The notes under the pieces: generated by a model
The model's input: only the letters and a program-made list of their open reading frames with translations
Told to the model about the DNA's origin: nothing
Databases searched by the model: none
Part shown: positions 48,612 through 59,835 of the stretch, piece by piece
Numbering within the stretch: the stretch's first letter is position 1
Layout of the letters: each line of letters begins with the position of its first letter
Program-made: the position numbers and the translations under genes
Origin: Kuschelorhynchus macadamiae
Lineage: Eukaryota; Arthropoda; Insecta; Coleoptera; Curculionidae
DNA length: 64,000 bases
Assembly: GCA_030620095.1 (NCBI GenBank)
Contig: JAUTXW010000143.1
Location: forward strand, 1,282,501 to 1,346,500
Direction: 5' to 3'

Positions 48612-48920
48612 TTTCGGATATAGCGTAGTGGTTAATGGTCTAGATTAACCCTTTAAAGGTTCGATCTTGTTTTGGGTGCCTTTTGTCTCAATTACTGCGT
48701 TATCTAATGCATGGACTGAGAACCTCATTGGATGTCACTACTGATCGTAAGCTCGGATAAAAGGAGGCAGTTTATGGTCAAAGTTAGCACCTTCCAAAAG
48801 CAAACAAGGCATGCTCAAAGAATCGCGACACGGCGATAGAAAGATTATGGAAAACTGAAAAACTAGCATTATAGATGAAAGAGACCAAGAGAATTTAACA
48901 AACATCAGCTTGGCGTCCGT
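48612..48920 (+). mobile_element. tRNA-derived SINE, plus strand
   Basis: A tRNA-like head with A box TAGCGTAGTGGTTAATGG (48621-48638) and B box GGTTCGATCTT (48659-48669), spaced as in RNA polymerase III internal promoters. The stems do not close into a functional tRNA. The tail extends through GGTGCCTTTTGTCTC to an indistinct end. A different family from the SINE at 24780-24995. Confidence 0.55.
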
Positions 48921-49614
48921 ATACTTTTAGAATTAAGGAAAAAAAGGGAAAGGCAACACAAGTCACATATTACACCTACCAAATATATATTAATTTCAGA
49001 TAAATATTTTATTTTCAATATTATTCAGGAAAATATTTATTATTGTTATATACTCAAAAAGAAATGGCTTGATGATTGGCGCTCGCCGATTGGAAAAACG
49101 ACAGAAATTAGTCTCGCGCTGTTTCGAGAAGAGTTTTTTTCTTCAAACTTTGTAGTCAAAACTATAAGAAAATGTTAAAATTACGAGATGTTATTTGAGG
49201 ATTTTTTTAAACCTTCCGCAAAATTTGATTACACGAAAATTCAGCCTAAATTTCAATAGGTAAGGTTTAAATTAGGCATAGGTGCAACAACAATAAACAA
49301 TCAAGCAAGATAAACGCTCTCATAAAGTACATACTTTGGTTAGTAACCTTCATAATTGGCTGCAATATCAACACGTTATTTGCGCCAGTATGACACTATA
49401 TGCACTATGCACAGGTAAGACTAATAAGGTAGCTAGTGTCGCGTAACACGAAAGTAATAATAAAAAGTGGCTATATTTAATAATTCAAATACTTTCAAAT
49501 TACACTAACAGACAAATAGGTTGCAGTGAGTAATCATCTTTAATATTTCAATCTAAGTTTTCATAATATCAGGACCTCATTTGTTTAATATGGTCCATGG
49601 CTCACTGCACTTTC
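48921..49614. other. No gene identified
   Basis: AT-rich stretch with no supported feature. Confidence 0.3.
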
Positions 49615-49697
49615 TAAATACCCTGAAACGTAAAGAGCTAAAAAAATCTCGGAGATCTTTTCACGATTATTACTTTCCTTTTACGAGGGAAGTAGCA
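49615..49697 (-). repeat. Fragment of the ATGGCGG-repeat 5' end
   Basis: CTCGGAGATCTTTTCACGAT then TTTTACGAGGGAAGTA is the inverse of the repeat family's start (TACTTCCCTCGTAAAAGG ... ATTTTTTCAGATCTTTAC). Confidence 0.55.
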
Positions 49698-51054
49698 AAG
49701 GTAAATTTGCTGTCAAAAAATATACAAGGTGCCATTAAAAATAATGAACTAAATTACTCTTTTGATTAAATAAGAAGTGAAAAAAACATTAAAAAATCTT
49801 TTATTAAATAAACCGATATTTAGATTAAAATGTTCTAAAAAATGAGCAAATAAGTTTTGAACTGTTTAACACAAGTATTTTATAAATAGCGCTTATTATT
49901 TTTTCATGAAGAGGCTACATTAAAAAGATGTCTAAACCGTGGATAAAAACCACTGAACTTTGTCAAAAATTTTATCACTAGTTGAGTTAGTATCAAGTAT
50001 AAGGTGGTCATTTTCTCTTGTCCACATTTGTAATCTACTAGTTCGAAAAAAAATTACGAGTTAAGCTATATCTTGGGTCATGACAATAAAGAAATTAGTT
50101 AGGGAATGCATTTATAATGACAGGATAAAATGACCACGCTTTTTAAGTGTGGCAAGAAAACTACTTAGTGTGTTCAAATAGAAAGAAACAAATGCCATAT
50201 CCATAACATGTTACAATTCGTAGGGAATAGCGGAAAGGTGGTTGCTCTCAAAACTTGCGGGTGTTCAAAATAGAGTTCTCAACGTGCCTCAGTGTAAACT
50301 GAGGAAATATCATACGCTAAAAATAAGCTCTAGAGGTGAAATGCCTGAATGTGATTCTAACTATGGGTATGCGCTAGCGTTGGGTATTGCACAAATAAAA
50401 TACAGTACTATGTATGCGAGTGGCAGAGGGCTGGACTGCCTCATTTAAGATTATATAATGTTCAGTTAAAATTATGTATAATGCGTTGTTGTAGTAAGGA
50501 CGTAAATGTAAGCCGTCGATAAATACTGCACGTATAAAATTTGACTGCCATGTCTAGAGGTAGTAGCTGGCTAGTCTGCCTCTTTCCAAATCGACTACAA
50601 TATTTGGTACATATGTGGAATGTGGTATCGTTCTAACATGTCATAAATGAAAGCTGAAAACGAGTACTCTTTGATTAAAGTTGACTGCCAACTTTCTGTC
50701 TTGAAAGGAAATTTTCCGCCTCATTAAAATGTGCTTTATTATGCGGTAAAAACTACGTGAATGCGTTAGCATTTTGGCAACTCACATACAAAAAGTATAT
50801 AAAATGCGTTAGTGTTTTAGTAGGACTTAAATAAAAGCTCTTAATGTGAAGTAAATTAATACAAACTGCCAACTCTACATGTGACAGAACACTGTATATT
50901 TTCAATTAATATGCTTCATTTTACTTTTATACCTTCGTTTTTTATAAAATATAAAAGTATTTATTTAATTTAACACATTTTCTTAAAAATAAGTTGCAGG
51001 CGCAATTTAAATTTTTCAGTTTATAATTTCAAAAATGTGATAGAATGAAATGTA
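49698..51054. other. Intergenic DNA, no gene identified
   Basis: The 68-codon plus frame at 50242-50448 is open but unrecognised. Otherwise AT-rich with no repeat or RNA signal found. Confidence 0.3.
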
Positions 51055-51422
51055 CATAGTGGCCGTTTCATTATTTTATTATCTCGAAACCTGTAAGAGA
51101 TAGCAAATAAAGTTAAATACAAAAGTTGTTTGAGGTATATACAGGATGTCTAGTTTCTCGTGGACCGGTACCAACTTTCTTATTTCAAATCAGACACCTT
51201 GTATACTGCGCCATTTTGGGATTCCCTACAAAATTCTAGATACAATTTATGTATATTGTTCTATACCTAAACCTAACCGTTTTTGACATATCTCATGTTT
51301 TATGTAAAAAATTACGTTTCCAGGCCTCAACTTAAATGTAAATTTCTCCTGCCTAAGATCGTTTTTTAAATAATCAGAACTTATTTTCCTATAAAATGAA
51401 CTCTACTTTAATAATTAACAAA

Positions 51423-53214
51423 TACAAGGTGGTCAAAAATTTTAAAAAATTTAAAATTTAATTGAGAAAATCGTTAAGTCTTTTTTTTTTCAAATGAAAA
51501 TCCCATTATTTTAGTGTATCTCATTAAGCATTAGAAATGAGGGTGACTTTGTTAAAGAATGTCTATTTAAAAAAAATTCAGTTTTCGAAATATTGGCAAT
51601 TTAACATTTTTCTGTTAAAAAAATGATATATTTACAACTTTTAAAGTTTGCAATTAGTTGGTCATAACGGCCAGGCTGAAATAAAACACAATCGAGAACT
51701 GTCATTATTTTCGCTTTAAAATGAATCTGTTGGAGTTATTGCACATAATTGTTACACTTTATTGTTGTTGTTACTGTTTTTTTTTCTTTATTTTTATTAA
51801 TATACTTAGGTTCTAAAGCTTTATAATGTATACCCCAGAAGAAAGAGCCCATATACAGAGATACTATTTATCTAGCAATAAAAATCCAGTATTAGCGTTA
51901 AGAAGTTATATTACCAAATTTCCTCTAAGACGCCATCCGAAAAAGAACGTTTTTTACTAGAGTCTAAGAGTCTTTTCGAAAAAATCACAGTTTGATTCAG
52001 AAAAAAACAAAGAAGCCGCCATTTCTTAAATGATGAAAATCAGTTAAATATATTGTTACATTTTGAAGAGTCGCCTGAAACTTCCACCCGACAGGCAACT
52101 CTGGACTTGAATTTGAAAAGAACCAGTATCCAGACGTGTTTGAAGATAAATAGCTATAAGCCTTGCAAGTAAGGTTAGAGTTTTGCAGTACTATAATGGA
52201 TAAACATTTTTCGGCAAATATTTTTCGTAATATTGTTTGGACGGATGAATTCATATTTACGACTGCAAACAAGAAAAAAATAGTTGAGGTAAAAACCCAA
52301 GTGCGACGGTCCGAAAGTTTAGTGCGCAATTTGGCGACCAAGAATTTCAGGCCCAGTATTTCACGAGGAAAATTAAAATGCTAGAGGATATAATGACCTC
52401 TTAAGAAATGACCTCCAGCAGGTAATTGAAAACGGAGTGCCCCAAGCATAATTGGGAAATTTAATACAGCAGCAAGAATATATAAAATATAAAATATCTA
52501 ACTACCTGGCCACTTAAAAGTCCAGAGTTGACTCCCACTGACTACGTTTTATGGGGTGCCTTAAAAGTATTGTTTATCAGGAGAAGCCAAGGTGTAAATG
52601 AATTGCGACAACGAATCCAAGAAGGTGTGAATTTACTTAATCAAGGACAGTTTATAGCGAAGGCAGTGTTACTTTTAGCAACAGTCTTTACTGTATTGCT
52701 GAAAATGACGGCCATATTAAGAACTATTTGCAATAGTTTCTAATTTTTTCGATGTATATTGTAATTGTTAGGTAATTTTGTAAGTAAGAATTAAATAGAT
52801 ACATTTATTATTTGTAATTAAGTAAAAAAAAAGTTTTTCTTATTATTAGGTATATTCGTTTCTGATCTGTTTTTAGATGTCTAGAAGATATTTTTTTAAT
52901 AAAGTTTGTTATCATATCAATGCCATTTCATTTCGGTAGTGCTCGATTGTGTTTTATTTCAACCTGGCCGTCATGGCCAACTAATAGCAAACTTTAAAAT
53001 TTGCAAGCATAGAATTTTTTCAATAAAAAAATGTTAAGTTGTCAATACTTCGAAAACCAAAAATGTTTTAAATAGACATTCTTTAACAAAGTCACATTCA
53101 TTTTTAATGCTTAATGAGATAAGCTCATAAAATTATGGGGTTTTGATTTGAAAAAAATTACTCTTAACGATTTTCTCATTTAATTTTTAAACGCTAGTTT
53201 TTGACCACACTGTA
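51423..53214 (+). mobile_element. Mariner-type element 3 (about 1.8 kb) with about 290-bp TIRs
   Basis: Left end TACAAGGTGGTCAAAAATTT and right end TTTTTGACCACACTGTA are inverted. Similarity continues inward for about 290 bp (CGATTTTCTCA, ACATTCTTTAACAAAGTCAC, TCAACCTGGCCGT with their inverses). TA sits at both ends. A decayed transposase lies inside on the plus strand. Confidence 0.8.
51825..52745 (+). pseudogene. Mariner-type transposase pseudogene (element 3)
   Basis: N-terminus MYTPEERAHIQRYYLSSNKN then PVLALRSYITKFPLRRHPKK matches the helix-turn-helix domain common in this insect mariner group. NIVWTDEFIFTT (near 52231) carries the first catalytic Asp. The 3' part has WPLKSPELTPTDYVLWGALK (near 52507), containing the third Asp, then VNELRQRIQEGVNLLN and a VYCIAENDGHI-like end. 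The central block with the second Asp is scrambled by frameshifts, and an in-frame TAG truncates the N-terminal frame. Confidence 0.75.
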
Positions 53215-53251
53215 TTTTAAGTCCTAACATTGGAAGCTATGGTGGAAGATA

Positions 53252-54117
53252 GATCCAAATACAAGATTTTTAACCACGCTACACCACAACTTGTTACGTT
53301 ATGGAATTATAGGAAATTTACTAATACTGTATATAACATCCGACTCATTTCATTACCGTTTTCTTAACTTACAGGTTAGTCAATCTTCCATTAAGTAAAG
53401 AACGTTTTAACAATGAAATGAATCGGATTAAAAAAATACCTAAAAATAATGGACATAATGATAATGATTAAAAGATGTCACCACTTTTCAATCACCTGAG
53501 GCTCCAATAAGTTCATAGTAATTCCATATGATCCCAGATATACGATAAAACCGTAGATTTTAGAGTAGCCTACAAAACGGAGAACAGTTTGAAAAATCTC
53601 CTTGGAAACCGTTACGACAAAGTCGACTTGAAGGAGAGGAGTGGCATCTATGAAATTAGCTGTAATGACTGCGATCTAAAATATGTTGGGCAAACTAAAC
53701 GTTTCCATAAACATTCGTTTTAACGAACCCATGGCACATTTAAGATACGGAAGAACAGAAAAGTCAAGCGTTGCCCAACATGCTTTGAAAAACAATCACC
53801 AAATAGGAATAAATCATCTTAAGTTAATTAAAAATGTATCTAATAATAGGTTATTAGATGCATTTAAGAGTATAGAAATAGTTAAATGTGGTAAGAAAGC
53901 ACTGAATAAAGACAGAGGGCCTATTCCCCCCTATTGCTTACCTGACAAAGGTGCAGTCGGGTGCAACCAAGTATGACCACATTTACCATTTATAATGATT
54001 AGGATAAGTTACTTTAGTTAATATCATCTGATGATAATGCTAACTTGGTTAGCAAAACGCGCGTCCAGAACGTAACAACTGGTGGTGTAGTGTGGTTAGA
54101 ACTCTTGTATTTTGATC
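53252..54117 (+). mobile_element. Penelope-like element, family B
   Basis: Inverted arms 53252-53300 (AATACAAGATTTTTAACCAC ... CACAACTTGTTACGTT) and 54070-54117 (CGTAACAACTGGTGG ... TTAGAACTCTTGTATTTTG) flank a GIY-YIG coding part. The right terminal repeat includes TAACTTGGTTAGCAAAACGC, a decayed hammerhead-like motif that is better preserved in the 98-bp copy at 12310. No RT part is present, so the copy is strongly 5'-truncated. Confidence 0.75.
53530..53976 (+). pseudogene. GIY-YIG endonuclease domain of PLE family B
   Basis: Frame 1 reads VDFRVAYKTENSLKNLLG, then SGIYEISCNDCDLKYVGQTK. Both halves of the motif are intact (GIY at 53643-53651, YVG at 53682-53690), with the PLE-specific C-x2-C. 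The frame stops at TAA after FHKHSF (about 53722). A one-base shift restores RFNEPMAHLRYGRTEKSSVA, then QHALKNNHQIG and KALNKDRGPIPPYCL. The frameshift disrupts the link between the motif and the catalytic Arg/His/Glu region. Confidence 0.75.
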
Positions 54118-54516
54118 CATCCTGTATTTGTTAATTACTAAAATATTGACATAGTCTACTAAAGTAGAGCCCATTCTATAAGAAAATAAGTCTTGATTAT
54201 TTAAAAAACGATTTTACGTAGGCGAGACCTACATTTAAGTTGAGGCCTGCAAACGTCATTTTTGATATAAATATACATAAATTATATCTAGAATTTTGTA
54301 GGGAAATCTAAAAATGATACAATATACAGGATGTCCCATTTGAAATAAGAAAGTTGGTTCCGGTTCACGAAAAACTAGAGATACTGTAGATACGAAACAT
54401 GCATAAAATAAAACTCCAGATTACTTCAAACAACTTTTGTATTCAACTTTTTTTGCCATCTTTTACAGGTTCCGAGATAAGGTATCGTCCCATAATAAAA
54501 CGGTCACCCTGTACAC

Positions 54517-57444
54517 TTAAATGATTACAAATCTCATTTTGCAACCTTTTTCAATAAACGGAACATATTGAAAATCGTTATTTGAATATTATTTCACTTT
54601 ATTACTCGAAAATAATATCAAACGTTTTCAAAACCTATAGTGGAATATAATATTTTACAAATACACGTTTATCACTTAATGCTTTAAAAGGTCATTTTAA
54701 CATTTGACATAATTACAAAAGTTTTCAATTTTGGTTGCAAATGGAAAAAAAAAATTTTAAATATATTTTTCAATTTGCAACCTTGCACGACAGATGGAAC
54801 GTTTTGCAATTGGCGAAACCCTTTTTAAATGTTCGCACGCTGAAAAAAAGCAAAAGTGTTCTAAATCGAGCAGATAATTAGGGTGATCAACTAATGGTAA
54901 TATTTAAATTTGAAACTTTACACAGAGAAAGGAACTTTTTGCGATTGGCAAATCGAGCAAATAATTCGGTTAATCGACTATACAAAAAACCGAACTTCAA
55001 GAAAATTGCATTAATATAGCAATATACAGGGTGTCCCAAAATCACTATTATAAAAAAAACACATTTGTATTCAAATTCGAAGACCAAAAATCCTTTGCGA
55101 TTTTTTTCTAATTCTCAAAAATAATAAGGAATTAATGACTAGAAAACCGCAATGACGCTAATTACTTGACATACCCGAATGACCCGATCTAATTATTCGG
55201 TCAATGTCTATAAAGAAAAACTTATTTTTTAATGGTTTTGGCAATTGTACTTCAACTTCGAAAATCCGGAAAACACATGCCCGCGAGAAAATTGACGTCT
55301 CGCATTTAGGTGTAATGTGCGATTGTCCAAAATAACAAAAACTTGAATGAAATGCAAGCTCCCTAGTTTGCATTTACCGTGCCCATACTTTTACGTTGCG
55401 CGCAAATTGACGTGTATTTAGAGTAATCACTGTAATCCAATATTTAATTTAAACTCGCTAATTTTTGAGATATTCAAAAAAATACTGGTAACTTTTCATT
55501 TTGAAAGTTAAAAAAGAATATGCGATTTTTTTTATGAGAGCGATTTTTCAGAGATATCCTGTTTAGCAAGTTTCTTAAGGAAAAAAAAGCCAGAAGGAAT
55601 AAAAATTTTATTAATTTCACAAATATTGTCTAGTAAAATTGACTAAGAGCGCTTTCCTCTGTAAATTAATAGTGCAATTGATCATTTTTTATTCAATCTA
55701 CTCAGGACTTAGCTCTGACTTTTTCTCGTTGTTACTGAATCGATTTTTTTATGTGTAAAGAGATGAATGAATAATATAATAATGAATAATATATTCCATT
55801 ATCGTATCGTTGAGAAAGCATCAATCGATTATAATTTCATATTATTGAAAAATTCTTGTAAAACCTGGATGTATGGTGTATAAATGATTTCGAAATTTTC
55901 TTTCCTCGATATAAAATTATTAAAAATTCCGTTCAACGTTATTCCGATAGATGGAAATGCTGTCAATATCGAATATTGATCAAAAATGTTTTCGAAGTAC
56001 TACAGCTTATATAAGTAATCCTGGGGTGCAGATAAAAAAAATAATAAATTATTGCGCAAGTTTGAATTTTTATTTTTCGAAAAGGAAATTTTTCATCGAG
56101 GTTTTTATATTTTTTTATTTACAGCCATGCCTTTTAAATATAAATGACGTTTTTGTGACAAATATAACTATGTGAGAAATTAACAAAGTAAGACTCCTTT
56201 TTAATAACAAGCTTCGCCACCATCAATAAATAAACAGTCAAATTGGCATTTTGACAATGGTTATAATGGTGCTACACAAGCCAAACATACAAACTTAAAT
56301 TAGTTGCATTTTTAATAGATTTTCATCAAAAAAGTGTTTTCGAGGACATTAAGTAATTCAGAAGAAATCATTTGTACTCCTCCGCAATTAGAGACGCTGC
56401 GGAAAGTTTGAAAAAAAATTAACAATCGAATAAAATCGAAACATTTTCGTTATTCAAGAGAGATCGACATTTATCTGGGTGGAAAATGACAGGTAAATGT
56501 CAGTTTTCATCCGTATAAATGCCAAAATCAAAAATATGTTTCTTTCAAACTTTTAAAATGTCAGAAATTTCAACATTACATTCGTGGTTGTAAATAAAAT
56601 ATGTATTTGTATGTTCTTTCGAATATTTCTTTGTAGATTTTCACATTGTTTGTATATTCCTATTATTGTATAACCTTTCATTTTTTGAATTTTTCGTATA
56701 ATTTTGGGAATGCAACAATATATAACCATTGTGGAATAACGTCAATCAATAAGGATCAAATTTATTCAAAAAAGTTTTTTGTTCGACGTGAAAAGTTGCA
56801 AATTCAAGGATCTGCTTACATGTTCCTTTGAAGCATGTCATTGGGTATGCAAAACTTTGCAAATTTATTTGCTACTGTTACTGGAATTAGTAAAAATTAT
56901 TAAACAAATGAAGATATTTTGTACATTTAAATCGGATGCAATTCCGTTAAATAATAAAAAATAATAATCTCAGCATTCTTTCGAATTCGGAAAACTTTTG
57001 CGTTTTTTTTTCAAGATGTAAAAATGTAAATGACATTGTTGGAAATGCATAAATACATTCGGAATTAGGTTACATTGTTTTGCAACCAACATTAAATAAG
57101 ATTATAATTATTTACAGGCCCATAGAAAGATGAAATGAGATTTACAAGAAAAAAATTATAAACGAATATGTTACGTAAAACGCAGAGGGGTACAAAATTT
57201 TCCAACCATATAAAACATTTTGTTCGTAAGTTTTTAAAGGTTGCATAACTTTTTAAATAAAAAAAATGTGGGTAAAAAAATTAGATTTTTAATAAAGAAA
57301 AATAGTTCCGCACTTCTGTTGCAAGTACAATGCAAACTATAAATAGTATTTCCCACTCTATCATAAGTTGACAAAACTTGGAATTATGTACACAAAAAAG
57401 AGAGCTAATAATCGTTTTTTTTTGCAGTTTTGTTCCATTTGTTG
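54517..57444. other. AT-rich intergenic DNA with weak repeats
   Basis: A diverged tandem pair is visible at about 54764-54893 and 54900-54985 (CAATTTGCAACCTTGCAC..., GCAATTGGC..., TCGAGCAGATAATT...). A mariner-type end (TATACAGGGTGTCCCAAAAT) lies at about 55022 without a found partner. Several open frames up to 74 codons are AT-biased and unrecognised. Confidence 0.35.
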
Positions 57445-58096
57445 TACAGGGTTTTCCATTGAGAAAAATGGTATTGTTTTTTGTTGACTTCCTCCGTATT
57501 TCTCATGAAATTCAAAATAGCCAATCGATGTATTTTGCTTGGAGAATTCGAAAATCGTAACAAAAAAACAACTGAATGAGAAACAAAAGACTTACGCCAA
57601 AAATTTCGAAGTAAGGTGATCACCTGCATCGCTTGCATTTCATCTGAATATATTCAGTTAAATAGGTAGCAGAATCATTTCCGTTTTTTTGTTTGATTGG
57701 CATCATAAGATAGCTTATCAAAAACTAACATCGAAATGTGAAAGTTATTTTGCTCTAGGTCCAACCGTTCAGGTGCTATGACGGCACCAAGAAGCAAAAA
57801 TGTCAATTTTCAAACATCGATAAATCAAAAACAGTTGAAGATAGATATATAGTACCCTTATTAAAAAACACTTAGAATTGACCATAAAATCCAAAAATGT
57901 AATAATATATGGGTTGTTCCGTTTAAGAAATGCAACATCCTTGGCGTAAGGCTTTTGTTTCTCATTGAATTTTTGTTTGTTACGATTTTACAAATTCTCC
58001 GAGCTAAAATACATCGATTGGCTATTTTGAATTTCTTGAGAAATATGTGAGATGTGAAAAAAAATAGGTTTTTCCTCCTAATTGGAAGACCCTGTA
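57445..58096. mobile_element. Mariner-type MITE (652 bp) with about 190-bp TIRs
   Basis: Left end TACAGGGTTTTCCATTGAG and right end TCCTAATTGGAAGACCCTGTA are inverted. The match continues through GAAATTCAAAATAGCCAATC, GATGTATTTTGCT (AGCTAAAATACATC), GTAACAAA and ACAAAAGACTTACGCC, then their inverses. No transposase. The 60-codon plus and 77-codon minus frames overlapping the left arm are by-products. Confidence 0.8.
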
Positions 58097-58374
58097 CATG
58101 GAGTAAGATAATTTATAAATTTGAACTCTTTTGGAATTGCAGTCAGTTCATTGTATATAATGACCGCTCTGTTAAGATATTTTTTACAAAATTTATTTAT
58201 ATTCATTAACTCCGATTTTCGGTGGTTTATCTTATCTTAAGTTACTTAAGATAACCATCCTGTAATTATAATATATTATAATCTGCAGTGAAATGAAATG
58301 TTTAGAAAGTAAAAATGTTTGACCTTCCCCCATCACAATAGACAAAAATGGTCTGAAGCAAAAAAGTGCGTAAG
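58097..58374. other. No gene identified
   Basis: AT-rich, no supported feature. Confidence 0.25.
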
Positions 58375-58702
58375 TAGTTGAAGAAATCAATGCTTATAAT
58401 TTCTACATTCCTCAGTTATGGACATTTAAGAAAAAATGGGCATTTACACTTTTGTGTTGCTCTTACCCCTCTAGCGATCAACTTTCAAACTTGAAAATAA
58501 TTTAGAGCGATTTACCCCTAAATTTTTTTTAAACATTGATTGAAGAATACAATTCTTATAATTTCAATATACCTTAATTCTAGAAATTTAAGAGAAAATG
58601 AGCATTTACACTTCTGTGTTGCTGTTACTCCCACTAGCGGTCAACTTTGAAGCAATTTTTCTTGACCGATTAACCTACAAATATTTTTAAACATTCAAAT
58701 CA
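58375..58702 (+). repeat. Two tandem copies of a 162-bp repeat
   Basis: CATTTACACTTTTGTGTTGC at 58441 recurs as CATTTACACTTCTGTGTTGC at 58603, a period of 162 bp. The flanking ATGCTTATAATTTC / TTCTTATAATTTC and AGCGATCAACTTT / AGCGGTCAACTTT agree. Non-coding. Confidence 0.7.
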
Positions 58703-58734
58703 AATGCCTTCGTTTGACACTAATTAATATCAAC

Positions 58735-58865
58735 TTAAAAAACATCTTATTTAATTCTACAGAAAAATTAAATGTGCTATAGGAATAAACCAGTACGAAT
58801 TCAACATGACGGAACAAAATGGCGGTCTTAAAAAATAAGTGTAAAATCTACTTCAACAATTTATT
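58735..58865 (+). repeat. Fragment of the ATGGCGG-rich repeat
   Basis: AAAACATCTTATTTAATTCT ... GAACAAAATGGCGGTCTTAA matches 62570-62700 of the larger copy. Confidence 0.6.
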
Positions 58866-58984
58866 TTCTGTATCCAATCCTGTAAATTTGTATTATGCTA
58901 ATCAAAATGTTTAATATTTATAATCTGAAGTGGACTGGTCGTGCCATGATGGGAAATGAAAACAACCTAGTAAAAACTAATGTT

Positions 58985-59281
58985 TAGTGGTACTATTACA
59001 AATGGCATTCATCTGGAGCCTACGCATTTTCAACCATTACCCGACATACTAAAAGCCAGTTTATCATATGTGACTCCAGTCTATTATCGCATTAGAACAT
59101 CGGACATCTGTCACTGCGGCCACGCAATGCTTTTTGTAGGGCGACTGTAGTTTACAAGCGGAATGTGCACAACATGGCACATTGTTACGACCCGTGTTTG
59201 CGGCTTTGTCCAGCCGAGAATCCAGATTATTTTAGTCTAAATTTAATAAGCCGCGAAAATGAACTTGTATTTGTACGACAA
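58985..59281 (+). other. Unidentified coding-like segment with one in-frame stop
   Basis: One plus frame is open apart from a TAG near 59092. The first part contains YKWHSSGAYAFSTITRHTKS. The second, directly after that TAG, contains RNAFCRATVVYKRNV, MAHCYDPCLRLCPAENPDYF and ISRENELVFVRQ to TGA (59279-59281). The TAG could be a splice acceptor (CATTAG). It is GC-richer than its flanks and Cys-containing. The minus strand is also partly open. No family recognised. Confidence 0.3.
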
Positions 59282-59835
59282 TGAGGTTGTGACAATTTAG
59301 AAGCTTAATTAGCTATGTAGTAGACTTGGAAAAAACAATTTTGTTGTAACTTTAAATGCATACAAATACAGTCTACTGAAGATTCATTCGATCGGCAAGA
59401 GAATGCGAGTTAATATGAAAACGATACATAACTCAATATTAATTGCTTTAAACTTTGCATATCGATGGAAAGGGCCTGCACTATGTTGCCGCCTACATGT
59501 TAATGTTGGGATAAAAATATACGAGAAGGCTGAATTTTTAATAAGTTGTTTATGTTGGTCGAAACCTATAAGCCGAGGTATAGGCACCTGTTTCGGATTC
59601 TCCCAATACTTACTTAGAAATATGAAGAAAAATTGTTTAGCTTGAAATTTACAAAATATTTTGTCCGAAAACGAAGTAGTTCTCAAAAAGATAGAAGACC
59701 CTACATTTTTCAGTTTTTTTCGGATTTGAACCTTTAAAAGTTGATTTTAACCGACAAATATTAGGATTCGTGAATCATTTTTTTTTACACCTACCGATGC
59801 GTCTGAACTTAGGTCAATATTTTTAAAACAGAAAA
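59282..59835. repeat. Linker with a palindromic segment
   Basis: CGAAACCTATAAGCCGAGG with TATAGGCACCTGTTTCG (about 59560-59596) forms a compact hairpin. Open frames on both strands (59403-59645, 59384-59686) overlap it and have no recognised domain. Confidence 0.35.

Larger units (their letters stand above)
51055..54516. mobile_element. Inverted-repeat element carrying nested insertions
   Basis: Outer arms: 51055-51425 and 54118-54516 are inverted copies, including GTGGCCGTTTCATTATTTTA, ACAAAAGTTGTTTGA, ACCAACTTTCTTATTTCAAA, CCCTACAAAATTCTAGATA, GAGGCCTG or CAGGCCTC, and TTTAAATAATC. The outermost right end reads AACGGTCACCCTGTACA, a mariner-like terminus. Between the arms sit a mariner (51423-53214) and a Penelope-like element (53252-54117). 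The arms look like a long-TIR mariner-type MITE whose centre was invaded. Confidence 0.65.

Noticed and set aside
48612..48680. Functional tRNA gene on the plus strand
   Set aside because: Same reason: polymerase III boxes without a closed cloverleaf.
51997..52341. 114-codon minus-strand frame
   Set aside because: Antisense of the mariner transposase at 51825-52745.
57378..57638. Overlapping plus and minus frames
   Set aside because: Both cover the left TIR of a MITE; the sequence is repeated inverted at 57905-58096.
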